Shown piece after piece: positions 1 to 9,924 of a stretch of 64,000 nucleotides of DNA (position 1 is the first letter of the stretch; each line of letters starts with the position of its first letter). The stretch is from contig OX155972.1 of the NCBI GenBank assembly GCA_944548615.1, positions 1,663,625 through 1,727,624 of the forward strand. The letters run 5' to 3'. Source of the stretch: Micropterix aruncella. Taxonomy: Eukaryota; Arthropoda; Insecta; Lepidoptera; Micropterigidae. The notes below the pieces were generated by a model. That model did no database searches. It was not told where the DNA came from and saw nothing but the letters and a program-made list of their open reading frames with translations. The translations under genes and the position numbers were made by a program.

Positions 1-184
1 GCCTACATCTGGTGAAATGCGAGTGAATTTCTTTTTGGGTCTTCATCTTTCCTATGTTTTTTAATATTAACTTTATGCATTCAAATATGTATAGTGATGG
101 TAGCGTTAGAATACTGAGATTTTTGAAGTGACTACGACATGATTCATTATGGTTAAGGTTTATCAATATTCTTATGGCTCGATT

Positions 185-592
185 TTAGAGAGAGAAAATA
201 TGTTGCCTTAAAACTACTGTACACTGTAACCAGAAGGGAATCCCGTAACGAAGAATTGACTCGAAATAGGCAAAGTATATTATTTTGGTGTGTTTAACGC
301 TCATCAGTTTCCGTATTTGCCTCAGTAAGAAACAGGCGCTGGAAAGTCTGTCGCTTAATTCCTCTCCGTAAGCATTCCACCTTAGATTTTCATCTAAAAC
401 TAAACCCAGAAATTTATGGCTTTTAATATTGGCTACTGTGTTTGCACCGATAATTAAATTAAATCGCATGCAATGTTTTGTTCTAATCAAGAAACCGTTA
501 ATCACAATTTTTTGAGGGGTCTTAGGGGTCGGCGAATAGTATATTTCCTTAGGCGACCCAGGACTTTTGCAGATTGTAGATGAAGACACAGA
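185..592 (-). pseudogene. Jockey/CR1-type LINE reverse transcriptase fragment
   Basis: A 134-codon open stretch encodes the end of a non-LTR reverse transcriptase. Visible signatures are K-F-L-G-L-V-L-D-E-N-L-R-W (RT 'FLG' region), then L-S-x-R-L-S-S-A-C-F-L-L-R-Q-I-R and L-R-Y-G-I-P-F-W, the usual 'YGI..WG' block of Jockey/CR1-group elements. It lacks the finger and palm motifs and stops soon after YGIPFW, so it is a short dead copy. The clade is assigned by motif pattern only. Confidence 0.75.
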
Positions 593-599
593 CGATATT

Positions 600-1006
600 T
601 TATCACACTCAACTGTAACTTTGAGAGTTATTGCAAAGTGGCGATGATCTATCTATACTGTCCAAATAATCCACCATGAGGCACAATGCATCTTTACAGA
701 CGCCGGATCGCAAAGAAGTATTTGGAAAAACAAATGAAATTGCTCCTCACCAAGTGGAAGTAGATGATAGTTTTCCAGTAATATTTTGAGGAGCTCGCCA
801 TCAAGTCTTCCAGAATACCTACACGGCACGGCGTTGACGACACGTTCTGCATGTTAAAATTCCGCACCGCTGAAGAATTCCCAACTCAGCTCAATTCGAT
901 ACACCCTAAGATAAGGTTCACATATGAGATAGAAAAAGGTGGCATTGAGTAGCGACAACACCTTGGAACACACTGTATACAGACAACCTACCCACGCAGA
1001 CATATA
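600..1006. other. No recognisable feature
   Basis: Unique-looking AT-rich sequence. I see no ORF with family resemblance, no terminal repeats and no copy elsewhere in the window. Confidence 0.5.
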
Positions 1007-1195
1007 CAGAATGATATTTAATTAGTGACATCCTTGAAGTGAGTGAATCTGTATACGAGCAAAAAAGCAAATTTTGATGAAAAAAAAATGAGGAAAATAG
1101 CAGTAGGTAAAATATTGCGAATATTGTTTATTCACGATATTTTACCTATTGCAAGATGGCGCATCGCGCTCAACGCGTGAGTAACTTTTATTTAA

Positions 1196-1478
1196 CCCCT
1201 AGAGCCCAATTGGCCGATATCGGCCACAACACGATTCTGTGTAACGGCTTAATTTTTTTGAATTTTTATTTTGATTTAATTATTTTTATGATTAATTTAA
1301 TTAGATGATTTAATTTTATTTTAATTTAATTTGTTTTATTTTATTATGTTAATTATGTTTTATTTTAATTATGGGTACAGTGGTTTAGCAGTAATTAATG
1401 TTTTGGTGAGACAGTGTCATAATTCAATGTTTTGGGACATCAACTTGTCAATCGGCTGAGGGGCCAAGGCCTGAGGGG
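1196..1478 (+). mobile_element. piggyBac-like MITE PBM1, copy 1
   Basis: Begins CCCCTAGAGCCC and ends GGCCTGAGGGG between two TTAA tetranucleotides (1192-1195 and 1479-1482). It carries the subterminal 14-bp palindrome GGCCGATATCGGCC that marks this family, then an AT-rich core containing GGGTACAGTGGTTTAGCAG. No coding capacity. This copy is 283 bp; the others are 255-262 bp. Confidence 0.85.
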
Positions 1479-1841
1479 TTAATAGTCCATAAAAACAACA
1501 AAAAATATATTTAAAAAAACGTTATTTCTGTTTTTTCCAAAAAAATATTTAATAAGTTATATAAACACATTTATTAAAATGCTCTGTCCCTAGCCAATCC
1601 TGGGTGCAGCAGCAGCCATGTCATGCTTATACAAAATTTCGCTTCTGTGCTGTTGACCGTTGAGGAGTCCCCTCATTGGAAGATAACCCTGGGTGCAGCA
1701 GCCCTGTCGCGGTGAAACTTAGAACGGGCTATCATAATTGAATGCTTATCATTAAATGGTGGTTTTCTGAATGTACCAATAATTAAAAGGTGTGTCCTGA
1801 AACCTAATTTGCAGCGTTTGTAGTTTTTTTACATAGTCTTT

Positions 1842-2124
1842 GGGCTCGATTGCGTTTCTTCGTGCACTAAAACCGGAAATTAGTTCGTGTGAACGAGACA
1901 GAGCAATACGCTGGAGCGGGATGTGAAATGAACGGTTGTCACTTTTTCGCATTAAAACTATCCACAAAAGATAAAGCATCTGAATCTATCACCGCACGAA
2001 ATGTGTTTAAATTTATTCAGACGAGTATAAGTTCGACGGGTAGTTTTTATCGACGATCGTTAGTTTTAGATCGTTAGCTTGAACTAATTTCAGTTTTAGT
2101 TCACAAAGAAACGCGATCGGGCCC
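1842..2124. mobile_element. Long-TIR MITE (GGGCYC family), copy 1
   Basis: Ends are GGGCTCGATTGCGTTTCTTC and the inverse of GAAACGCGATCGGGCCC. The inverted arms continue for tens of bases, so the element folds into a long hairpin. The flanks both read TTT, suggesting a 3-bp target duplication. Sister copies are at 44321-44619 and 60405-60700. Superfamily not determined. Confidence 0.8.
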
Positions 2125-2375
2125 TTTGTCTATTTACAGTTTTATTTTCTGTTATTTTATTATCTGTTAACAACAGCTGCAAATAAATATTTTTCTCTTT
2201 CTATTTCTAACATGTAAAATTTCAACCATAGGATAAGAGGAAGTTGTTCTAATTAAGCTTGCAAGATTTGATCTAAACAAACATAACATACATTGCAAGG
2301 TAAATAAAAGCTTGTAAAAAGTTGCTTTGCTCGTACTGATTCTTAAAGGATGTCACTAATTAAAAACTCACCCTG

Positions 2376-2857
2376 TAATTGATGCTGATTCACACCATCA
2401 TCTTGCCACTTGCCACACCACATCGCTAAGGTGGAAGCGAGTCGGCGCGCTGCGCCCTGTGAAAAATGTATCGGAAAGAGAGAGAGACGTAGGCAATGGT
2501 CAAAGCATTGGTCAACGGTAGAGCGGGTATTTCGCTCGGTACAAACATCTCCCAAGAACATTTCTCTCGAATCGAGCACATGACCTATGTGGTGCAGAGC
2601 ATTTTGCACATTATATAATAACAAATTCACAGAGTTCGACATTTATAGCAGGCACAAAATTAGTTTCAAATCGGCAGTGGGATCAGTCCTTAAAGCAGCA
2701 GCTATAACTAATAATTAATTTATAATATGTATATATGAATATAAAGTCTATAAATTTAGCAGTTGTTATTTTTGGTTGGGGGAGGACGAGTCCTTGCCAT
2801 AAGGAATTGGACAATGGGTTTTCCCGTTGTTTCAGTTACATTTACGGGTCCAGCACA
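2376..2857. other. No recognisable gene
   Basis: Contains an ORF-like stretch on the minus strand (2343-2642) that matches nothing I recognise and overlaps the MITE end, so I do not call it. The remainder is AT-rich. Confidence 0.4.
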
Positions 2858-3045
2858 CTGGTCTGATATACGCAATGTCCGCAATGCTTGATGACTTCAG
2901 GCCCTTGTATTTTAATGAAAGCACACACTTATCCTAGGCAGAGCGTTGCGTGGGATAAGTGTTTCTGCTTCCATCAAAATTCAAGGGTCAGATGTCATCA
3001 TGCGTTGGTACGTTGCATACGTAGACCCAGTGTGTCAGACCCCTT
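2858..3045. repeat. Long imperfect hairpin
   Basis: Left arm from GGTCTGATATACGC through CACACTTATCC pairs with the right arm from GGATAAGTGT through GTGTGTCAGACC. The inner 45-bp arms are roughly 80% complementary around a ~16-nt loop (TAGGCAGAGCGTTGCG), and pairing continues more weakly outward. No coding potential. It may be a MITE or a structured transcript. Confidence 0.55.
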
Positions 3046-3383
3046 ACCGTCTACAAATATCGGGGGACTATCATCTGTTTCCGCGCGATAGGAATCCGTT
3101 TTCTTTCAACTAATACAAATTTTTACGGATGTACTTTCTATCATAATTTAATCTGTAAAATGTTTTTCAAAGTATTTCGGCGGGCGTAAGTTATAATTGG
3201 CATAAGAACATGTCTTTTAAGAATTATGTATATAAGTTCATGTTACCTTACCTAACTAAATAAATAACATAAATCTGAATATTAACTTCATAACTAAATT
3301 CAATGAGCCCCCTCTCTCGGCCGGCGGACTAGCCAGCCCGGTTGGGTTTTATTGCGACTCTTCAGGCGGTGCAGTTCGTTTCC

Positions 3384-3494
3384 TGGCCGCGGCGGCCAAC
3401 GAGATACTACGAAATGTAAGGAATCGCCGTCGACCGCGTGCACCTAACCGGTGTTTTCATACATTTCGTAATATGTCGTTGACCGCCGCAGCCA
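3384..3494. repeat. GC-rich inverted repeat (35-bp arms)
   Basis: Arm 3384-3418 (starts TGGCCGCGGCGG) pairs with 3460-3494 (ends CCGCCGCAGCCA), about 30 of 35 positions, around a 41-nt spacer. It sits at the start of a dispersed repeat whose other copies lack this hairpin. Confidence 0.6.
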
Positions 3495-3504
3495 GGCCGC
3501 ATAC

Positions 3505-3835
3505 GTCCAATATTTTTTTAAGTCCAATATTTCGTCATTGAAATATGACCAGCTGGACCGATTTCAACCACAACCTTTTCAACTCTTGCCATGACCAAAT
3601 GATTCATGCATGCCATATTTCAGCTCAAACGGATTAAGAGTTTGGGCGCTATCGTGGAGGAATACACACACACAGACACATAAAGAGACTTCAATCTGGA
3701 AATGGTCTTAATCATTTCATGGCGGCTTGAAATGGATATTTCAGTCATCTCGAAGAAAATTTTAGCGCGTTCGCAACATTTTCCCTCCTAGTCGGTTGGT
3801 GGGCCGGGAAAGCGAAGCGATAAATGTATGAATCC
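3505..3835. repeat. Dispersed repeat ('TTTCAACCACAACC' family), copy
   Basis: Shares the string GATTTCAACCACAACC...TTTTCAACTCTTGCCATGACC, a 'GGCGCTATCGTGG' block, CACACAGACA tracts and a CCTCCTAGTCGGTTGGTGGGC end with partial copies near 13340-13860, 40555-40690, 45930-46130, 48540-48660, 54430-54545 and 60215-60362. Class unknown; a retroposon 3' part is possible. Confidence 0.6.
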
Positions 3836-3899
3836 AATAATCCGATTTTTAAAACCCTATTTTAGAAAAAAAAAAATAGGTACATGGTAGTAAAATAAT

Positions 3900-5335
3900 A
3901 TACAAACAGAGCTGCCATGGAATTCACCGACCGAAGTCAGGCCCATCATATAGTGTTATTACACTTTTGGGGGGTGAGCAGTGTATTCCGGACTAACGAC
4001 CGGCTGTGGTAGGTTTAGGACAGCTGTCTTGCCACATGTGAGCGTTCACCTTACCACCCATTCACTCCCCCTTCGAAGCCATAGAATTTGAGATGCGGAA
4101 ATTCCGGTTTTAGATAATTTTTCTAAGAAGGAGTTGATTATTTTCCTGGAGAGACCAAGATCTTTAAAAAGGTGAAACAGAGATTTAGCTGGCAGGCCAC
4201 GAGCGCCAACTTCCACCGCGTGAAGGTGAACAGTGAAGCCGTTCCTGGTGATGGCATTTGCGAGATCATGGTATTTATTTAATGTGTACTCGTGGTCTTT
4301 AGGGATATTTGATTCCCATGGAACAGTTAATTCTACGACAAGGGCCATCTACCGAGATAGAGAGTAAAGAGTTATATCTGGACGCAGGGCTGTGCATGCG
4401 AGACTTTAAAGGGAATTTATACTGCTTAGAGACCGAATCGACCTCCAGAATCCAAACTGAAGCTTTCTCGATTATTGAGAAAGGTTTTGTAGTGAAATGT
4501 TTTTTGCCTTTAGAGCCAACCCGCACAAACCGTATCGGGGGTTTGGAGGGTACTGTCAAACCCTTGTTGGCACGAGCCACTGAGAGGCTAATTACCTCGC
4601 GAATAGCAGCAAGGACTTTGTCGTGGCGGTAAGTGTACCGTCCTTGATCTAATGCCACCTTGCAGCCAGCTAGAATATGCCTGGCTGTGCAAGGGGTATT
4701 GCTACAAAGGGGGCATGAACTATCCTCGGCAAAGCCCCAACGAGCGAGGTTACTGGGGTGTGGAAGCTTATGCTGAAAGGCATTTAAATAAAATTTCAGC
4801 ATCTCTGGCGTCCAGTCATACAACATTACTTTCCAGTGCATTGGAGGAGGAATGCAAGTCTCCAATTGTTTTCCAATCATTCTGGCATTGAAGGCCAATA
4901 GCGTGAGCCATACTATTTCTGTCGTAATCTCCCCGCAAGAGAGACTTCTTCAAGTCCACATCGCTCACGGTTGTACTGCCATACCCGACCCCAGACCATT
5001 GCCGTTCTGGCTGATTCCAGCAAGGAACTCTTTGTGGAAGTCTACGCGGGCTTGTAGATCATTTGACTCACTACGGCCACTTGTTACGTTTCGGTATTGC
5101 CGGATCCTTGGAATTGCTTAGAATCGAATTTTTGGTTATTCTGGGGTTGGCGTAGAGCAGAGAGGGCAGTTTTATAGCTAGCCCAAAATTGTGTTTGGAC
5201 CTGAAGAGAGTCGAGGGGTCAGCTGGTTTGGCTAAGGACAACCAGGATTTTAGACTAGCTGTCACCAGTGCATCCAGACGAGACAGTTGGGTTTTGGTGA
5301 AATCGTAAATAAGAAAGGGCCATGAGAAATGTAAT
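3900..5335 (-). pseudogene. RLE-type LINE (HERO/R2-like), 3' half, broken
   Basis: Minus-strand reading pieces at 5071-5265, 4299-4898 and 4046-4348 together cover the region after the RT. They contain the zinc knuckle C-P-L-C-x8-H-x4-C followed by a PD-(D/E)XK restriction-like endonuclease with E-L-T-V-P-W-E and K-Y-H-D-L-A. This order is diagnostic for site-directed, R2-superclade LINEs that lack an APE endonuclease. Frame changes near 4900-5070 and 4330, plus loss of the R-P-D part, make it a dead copy. The 3' end reads GGCAGCTCTGTTTGTAT. It is 5' truncated, as usual after target-primed reverse transcription. Confidence 0.85.
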
Positions 5336-6080
5336 AATTTTGTAAATTCGTTTGTGTAAATTCGTTTGTGTAAAAGTTTCTCGGCTGTTCTTCTTTAGTG
5401 AGAATTGAACGCGTTCAATTATGTATAATTACAGGTTTAGACCCGTAATTATATAAAAATAAACGATAATCCAAACGAGATGGGAGAGATGAACGGGTGA
5501 TGTGAGGAAGGTCGAAGAGAAGAGACGAGAAGAGTACGGCAGCCGAAGCAGCCGTGACAGAGAGAGACGGCGAGACACCTGGAGCAGGCGTCGATTATGC
5601 AAAAAAAAGGCACCGCAGCGGCGCGCCGGGTTATTACACTCGATCTGTGCGAATTCGCCGTACGGCGTAGCCGGCAGTGTACTATTTACTTCGCTCAGAA
5701 TTGTTTATTTATTTATTTATTTATTTAGTAGTAACACATCTAGTAAAAAGTTAATGTCATATTTGATTAAGATGTTAGTAAGAAATGAAACAAACTGTGC
5801 TCGAACAGTTTGTTTCATTTCTTCGAATTTACTATAGAAGCGAGTTACCGTCGACCCGCCGATCGCGTCACCCGCCGGCACCTTTTGTCGCGCGACGAAG
5901 GTCGACGCTCGAGGGTGTTGGCTATTTACAGTCCCGGTCGCCGTCGAGTCTAGAGCTCCTCGGCGGCGGCGATCCGTCGTAGTCGCGACGATCCCTCGAT
6001 GTCGCATTCCGATACGGTCATCGATTTTTTCATCATTTCGATTCTCTCCGAGGAAATAAAAAAGAAGTTTTATAATTAAA
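5336..6080. other. CpG-rich intergenic stretch without a supported gene
   Basis: Contains a purine-rich GAGA-type segment, a (TTTA)7-like microsatellite at 5702-5729, an 18-bp perfect hairpin at 5781-5822 and CpG-rich sequence at 5840-6010. Open frames here have biased low-complexity translations and no family signature. Confidence 0.5.
5781..5822. repeat. Perfect 18-bp hairpin
   Basis: AGAAATGAAACAAACTGT, 6-nt loop GCTCGA, then the exact reverse complement. There is no U-tract context typical of a bacterial terminator, and this is a eukaryotic locus. Role unknown. Confidence 0.8.
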
Positions 6081-6090
6081 ATCGATTATC

Positions 6091-6096
6091 TTTATT
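6091..6096 (-). promoter_or_regulatory. Poly(A) signal AATAAA of the small secreted-protein gene
   Basis: TTTATT on the plus strand, i.e. AATAAA on the minus strand, about 135 bp downstream of the stop codon of the 6230-6484 gene. Confidence 0.55.
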
Positions 6097-6229
6097 TACA
6101 AAAGCGAAAGAGAAGAGACAACGCAGTCGGATAGAACGGGTGAGAAGAGAAGAGACAATTTAATGAATCGATGCGAAGTAGAGGAATAATGAATGAATAT
6201 AGAGGGAAAGTTTTGGGCGTGGATAGTAT

Positions 6230-6484
6230 TCAGGGCGTCGGGGCTAGGAGGGCCAGCCAGCAGGCCGAGTAGCAAGTGCCATAGGCCGCATTGCAGGCGG
6301 CGAGCATGGGCGTGGCGGCGATCACGGCCGCCGTGGCCACGCCCATGGTGGCGCCGGCCGCCGCGAAGCAGGCGCAGGCCACGCCCGCGCAGCCGGCCTG
6401 GCACACGCCGATGGCCAGCAGCCCGCCCGACGACTGCGCCACCAGCGCCAACACGAGCAGCGGCACAAACCACTTCGGCGACAT
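6230..6484 (-). CDS. Small secreted Cys/Ala-rich protein (84 aa)
   Basis: The ATG at 6484 has a good context (GCGGAG-ATG-TCG). I prefer it to a Met four codons upstream because the signal peptide then starts cleanly: M-S-P-K-W-F followed by a hydrophobic run of about 12 residues ending A-Q-S-S-G near residue 20. The mature part is rich in Ala and Gly and has seven cysteines at 28, 32, 37, 39, 64, 71 and 75, arranged C-Q-x-G-C ... A-C-x-C-F-A-A-A-G ... C-N-A-A-Y-G-T-C-Y-x-x-C. I recall a widespread family of ~80-aa secreted animal proteins with this spacing and no assigned function. GC content is far above the flanks. A possible intron acceptor (GGCAG) lies just 5' of the ATG, so a 5'-UTR exon is plausible. 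An antisense frame over the same bases is a shadow. Confidence 0.75.
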   Translation of the reverse strand: MSPKWFVPLLVLALVAQSSGGLLAIGVCQAGCAGVACACFAAAGATMGVATAAVIAATPMLAACNAAYGTCYSACWLALLAPTP

Positions 6485-6608
6485 CTCCGCGAACACACCT
6501 GCCGATGATAAACGCCATTAGCTCCTTAGCTAGGAAGTGCCTTTTCGCAATGGCCGCTATGAATCGAAAAAACAGTACCGCGCCGATCGATTGGAACGGA
6601 GCATTTTT

Positions 6609-7200
6609 CCCAATTATTGCAATATAGGAACCTTTCTCAGAAATCGAAAATATAAAGAAATACTACTAGATTAGATCATTGTAATGCTAAATGTGAAATA
6701 AAAACGCTTCAGACGCGTAAAATTTCAGAACCAAATTTACATACAAAAAAAAAACGTTTTAACCCTTCAGGCCTCGGCCCCTCAGCCGATTGACAAGTTG
6801 CTGTCCCAAAATTTTTTAGTAAAAATTAGTAAAAAAATTGAATTACGACACTGTCTCACCAAAACATCAATTACTGCTAAACCACTGTACCCATAATTAT
6901 AATGAAACATATTAACATAATAAAACATAATAAAATAAAACAAAGCAAATTAAAATAAAATTAAAACGGGGCCGTCACGCTGGATCGAGTTGTGGCCGAT
7001 ATCGGCCAATCGGGGCTTGAGGGGTTAAACTCAAGTTTTTGACTCACCAAAATGTACGAGTTTGGCGCTTTTTTGAATGCCTATATATATCTCGCTTATT
7101 TATTGAGACCGAATAAATATTATTGCAGACCCGGAGTCAGCGAGGTGAATATAGTCTGGTGACGTTAAAAAATCAACAATCTAGAAGACGTTCCTATACC
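6609..7200. mobile_element. TIR element (GGWATTATTGCARTATAGG family), split by PBM1
   Basis: Ends CCAATTATTGCAATATAGG and the inverse of CCTACTGCAATAATACC match the complete copy at 11448-11863, as do the internal blocks (AGAAATACTACTAGRTTAGATCATTG and GTTTGGCGCTTTTTTGAATGCC). A piggyBac-like MITE (6763-7024) lies in the middle. Flanking 8-mers match only partly. Confidence 0.7.
6763..7024 (-). mobile_element. piggyBac-like MITE PBM1, copy 2
   Basis: 262 bp between TTAA sites (6759-6762, 7025-7028). Starts CCCTTCAGGCCTCGGCCCC and ends CCGGGGCTTGAGGGG-like, with the GGCCGATATCGGCC palindrome near the right end. Inserted inside the 6609-7200 element. Confidence 0.9.
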
Positions 7201-7348
7201 TACTGCAATAATACCGTCTTTTTTTCCTTTTAATATATTTATTTGTGTAAATTCGTTTTTATTTTGTTTTGAAATATTGCCGTCGCTATTTCCTATCGGA
7301 TCTTTAGCAATAAAATTATTGAATCTAGTAGCGATTTTTTTTTATTAA

Positions 7349-8350
7349 CCCTTAGCCACCTGACGTATATTTCAGATACATTACCACCTGACGTCGATCC
7401 TAGAGACCGCCTGCGTATTTTCCATTTTATGTTAAAGTAACTTAAAATATTGGAATAAATTAAAGTCACATCCTTATTTTCATAATATTTTTAATCATAT
7501 CTAAACTTTAAACAATGCAAAAGTATATGCTTAAAAATATCAAAAATCAACACTTAACAAATGTTTACTTACCAAGTTTAGGTAAAAATCGAGGAATTTG
7601 GGAAATCTGAGTTTAAAAATCTTTATAATATAACTATTTTTACTTATTTGCGACAAGTTCGATTAATTATCTATGAGATAAAATAGTTTCTGACATGAAA
7701 CAATTACAACTTTTGCAAAATCACAAGGCACGAAAAATCACAACTTACGGCGACAATCAATGCACATTTTTTTACTACATTCACTGCAAATTGGATTCTT
7801 ACATAGAAAACATATATAGGCTGTTTTGCGATTCTTTTTGGGGTCACAAGACATCATCGTCGGAAGATACATATTCCATCGGCGACCTGATGTCATTTTC
7901 CCGTTCAGTGAGTTGAAGGTCAGGCCCATCGCCTTCCACTTCTGAGTCGGACTGACATTCGCCTTCAATGATCTGATCCACTGGACCATCTTCTACAACA
8001 CTGCAGTCTTCATTCGAAATTTCTGGTATAGTCCAGTTTTCCGAGTCTGTGTCGACTTCCTCTAACCATCGACCTATATTTTCATCCATGCGATTCATTG
8101 TTAGCCTTCAAAAATATAATTTAACAAAATTACGTAACCAACTGACGTCGGTCTAACGGACCGCACGCAAAAAATAATTACCTGTAATTTTCAAACGCGC
8201 CCACGTCCAGAGCTGCCAAGGGCACGGGACAAACTGGCGGGGGAAAGGAAAAAGTACACAAGACTCACGATTTCGTCACGTTTATAATAACGGAATAATT
8301 TGAAAAATAAAATCGCTGGAGTTTCTGAGACGACGTCAGGTGGTTAAGGG
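7349..8350. mobile_element. piggyBac transposon, internal-deletion derivative
   Basis: TTAA at 7345-7348 and 8351-8354 flank terminal repeats CCCTTAGCCACCTGACGT and the inverse of ACGTCAGGTGGTTAAGGG (one mismatch in 18). Additional CCACCTGACGTCG-type subterminal copies lie inside each end. The 1002-bp body holds only the beginning and the end of a transposase gene on the minus strand (see 7738-8098). Confidence 0.9.
7738..8098 (-). pseudogene. piggyBac transposase remnant: acidic N-terminus plus C-terminal Cys-rich domain
   Basis: From the ATG at 8098 the frame encodes an acidic leader (M-N-R-M-D-E-N-I-G-R-W-L-E-E-V-D then many D/E/S), as at the start of piggyBac transposases. In a shifted frame the sequence then jumps to the end of the protein: D-P-K-K-N-R-K-T-A-Y-I-C-F-L-C-K-N-P-I-C, then a C-x2-C pair and L-stop, matching the zinc-binding tail used for terminal-repeat recognition. 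The whole DDD catalytic core is missing. The deletion junction and frame change lie around 7850-7990. It cannot encode a transposase, but the element keeps both ends and could be mobilised in trans. Confidence 0.85.
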
Positions 8351-8370
8351 TTAATGAAAAGGTACCTCAT

Positions 8371-8560
8371 ACCTATAGCATATACATCCCAAAATGACCA
8401 CCCACTGTAGGCAGCTATATGATCAGTGGGTAGCTAGTCTATCGTTTGATATGGATCATTCTTTGATTTTGAAATTGGCCGGTGTTATTTATAGTTACAT
8501 GATCAGTGGTTATTTCCACGGATCATATAAGGAATTATTGCAGTATAGGTACCTTTCTCA
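8371..8560 (+). repeat. Dispersed repeat, copy 1 (partner at 11239-11404)
   Basis: About 160 bp nearly identical to 11239-11404 (CTCATACCTATAGCATATAC ... GGATCATATAA), followed by a solo left end of the GGAATTATTGCAGTATAGG element. The 11.2-kb copy has 43 bp more before that end. Confidence 0.75.
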
Positions 8561-8732
8561 TAAAAATACTAACACAAGAGAGACTAGCGCAACGACGGGA
8601 CCCATAGGTACATTGTGAATGCATAATAACAGTAAAAAGAGTCAAGTTTCTTTATTTCCTATGTTATTATGACTCTTTGAGGAGAACATCCATAGCCTTG
8701 GACGTTTACACTTATTTTAGTGATGTGAAATT

Positions 8733-9897
8733 ATGAAAGAAATGCAAAAAATGAAAGTGAAGCTAGCTGCCCAGTTATTGAGCCAGTCGGTGTTAGATGC
8801 TCTAATGTTTTGTCGCAATAAGATTAAACTGAAAGAATTTGCAAACTGTGAAGCAACTTCTGAATTCATTGCCATGTTCAATAATTTATTTGATCTGTTA
8901 AATACCAGAAATCTAAACTCTTACGGGTATAAACATGCAATTCTGCCCAGAAACCTTGAAAAAATACCAGCTCATAGAAAACGGTATTCAATACATAAAA
9001 AATCTTAAATTTGCTGATAATATTTTAGTTATCAACTCGCAAAGAAAAATTGGGTTTTTAGGATTCACACTTTGTCTACAATCACTGTAAAATCTTTAGA
9101 GCGATTTACTTCAGCAAAACCCTCCAAAAATGAGTTTAATATGTACATATAAGCTTTGTGTTAAGAGTTATTTTTTGGTGCAGTTAGATCAATGGGGGGC
9201 TTTAATAATAATCCTTCCGCAAAACAGTTTGGGGCAGCTTATACAAAATTACTCGTCCACGCCGAATTTAAAGCCGCTGAAGGAAACTGAATTCCGTTAG
9301 AGAATATACCTACCTATTCTAAACTTTACACAAAAATCCCAGTATGTTGATACGATTAATAATTCTCTTGCAAAATATAGAACGTTGGAACACTTAAAAA
9401 AAATAACGCATGCCGAAGAAGTTATTTACCATATATCGGGGTTTGTTGTAAAACATTTACAAAGGTATCTAGTCTGTGAAGACTGTTTATCAGCGTTAAA
9501 TGGCCCCAAGAAAAGTTCATTGACATCGACTAAAGACAAAGGAGGCCTAATTTAGCCGAGTGATGATGTATATTTCATTTGTAAACTATGTAAAAAAAAA
9601 TTGCGTAAATTTTTAGTATATACTCATATTAGTAAAATTAACAACCGAGATGTGCATACAATGATACGAGACGTGATATTGCATGGTATGCACTTATCAA
9701 ATTACCAAAATATTTTTTGTTGTGTAAATGAACATCAACTCGGTTTCAGTTTTTTTGAAGATCTTAAATATCTTCTAATAAAATCGATCTGCGAAAACTA
9801 TCTCAAGCTAAGAATCCATTTTGAAATGAAGAACGCTGTAGTAGAAAAGAGCGCCAGAATTTTTTATAATAAATTAGTGCTATTTAAAGGTCATTAG
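8733..9897 (+). pseudogene. P-element-type (THAP9-like) transposase relic
   Basis: Successive frames with several stops recover the conserved order of P-element transposases: V-K-L-A-A-Q-L-L-S-Q-S-V ... C-E-A-T-S-E-F-I-A-M-F-N-N-L-F-D-L-L-N-T-R-N (8757-8925), then E-L-F-F-G-A-V-R-S-M-G-G-F-N-N-N-P-S-A-K-Q-F (about 9165-9230), then I-S-G-F-V-V-K-H-L ... C-x2-C (9430-9500), then K-D-K-G-G-L-I (stop) P-S-D-D-V, ending L-L-I-K-S-I-C-E-N-Y-L-K-L-R-I-H-F ... K-L-V-L-F-K-G. No THAP zinc finger was found upstream, so the 5' part is lost. A CGACGGGACC string at 8596, like the inner part of the fly P-element end, is noted but not relied on. Confidence 0.8.
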
Positions 9898-9924
9898 CGC
9901 ACCCAAACTATTGTAGTAATAAAT

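Larger units (their letters stand above)
1007..2375. mobile_element. Mariner-like MITE enlarged by nested insertions
   Basis: The outer ends resemble those of the cleaner copy at 14699-15094: a CAG..TGA..TTTAATTAG..CATCCTT left end and a CTCACCCTG right end, with TA on both sides (1005-1006 and 2376-2377). The body has been split by a TTAA-flanked piggyBac-like MITE (1196-1478) and a GGGCYC MITE (1842-2124). The left terminus is diverged, so this is an old copy. Confidence 0.6.

Noticed and set aside
5336..6080. Possible solo LTR (AATAAA-like motif near 5455, GC-rich region)
   Set aside because: No TG..CA borders with matching flanking duplication could be found and no second copy in the window.
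6193..6627. 144-codon Arg/Pro-rich ORF on the plus strand
   Set aside because: Antisense shadow of the small secreted-protein gene in a GC-rich island; low-complexity translation.
8590..8610. CGACGGGACC as the terminal repeat of the P-element relic
   Set aside because: Only ten bases match the fly P-element end and no inverse partner was found on the right side.
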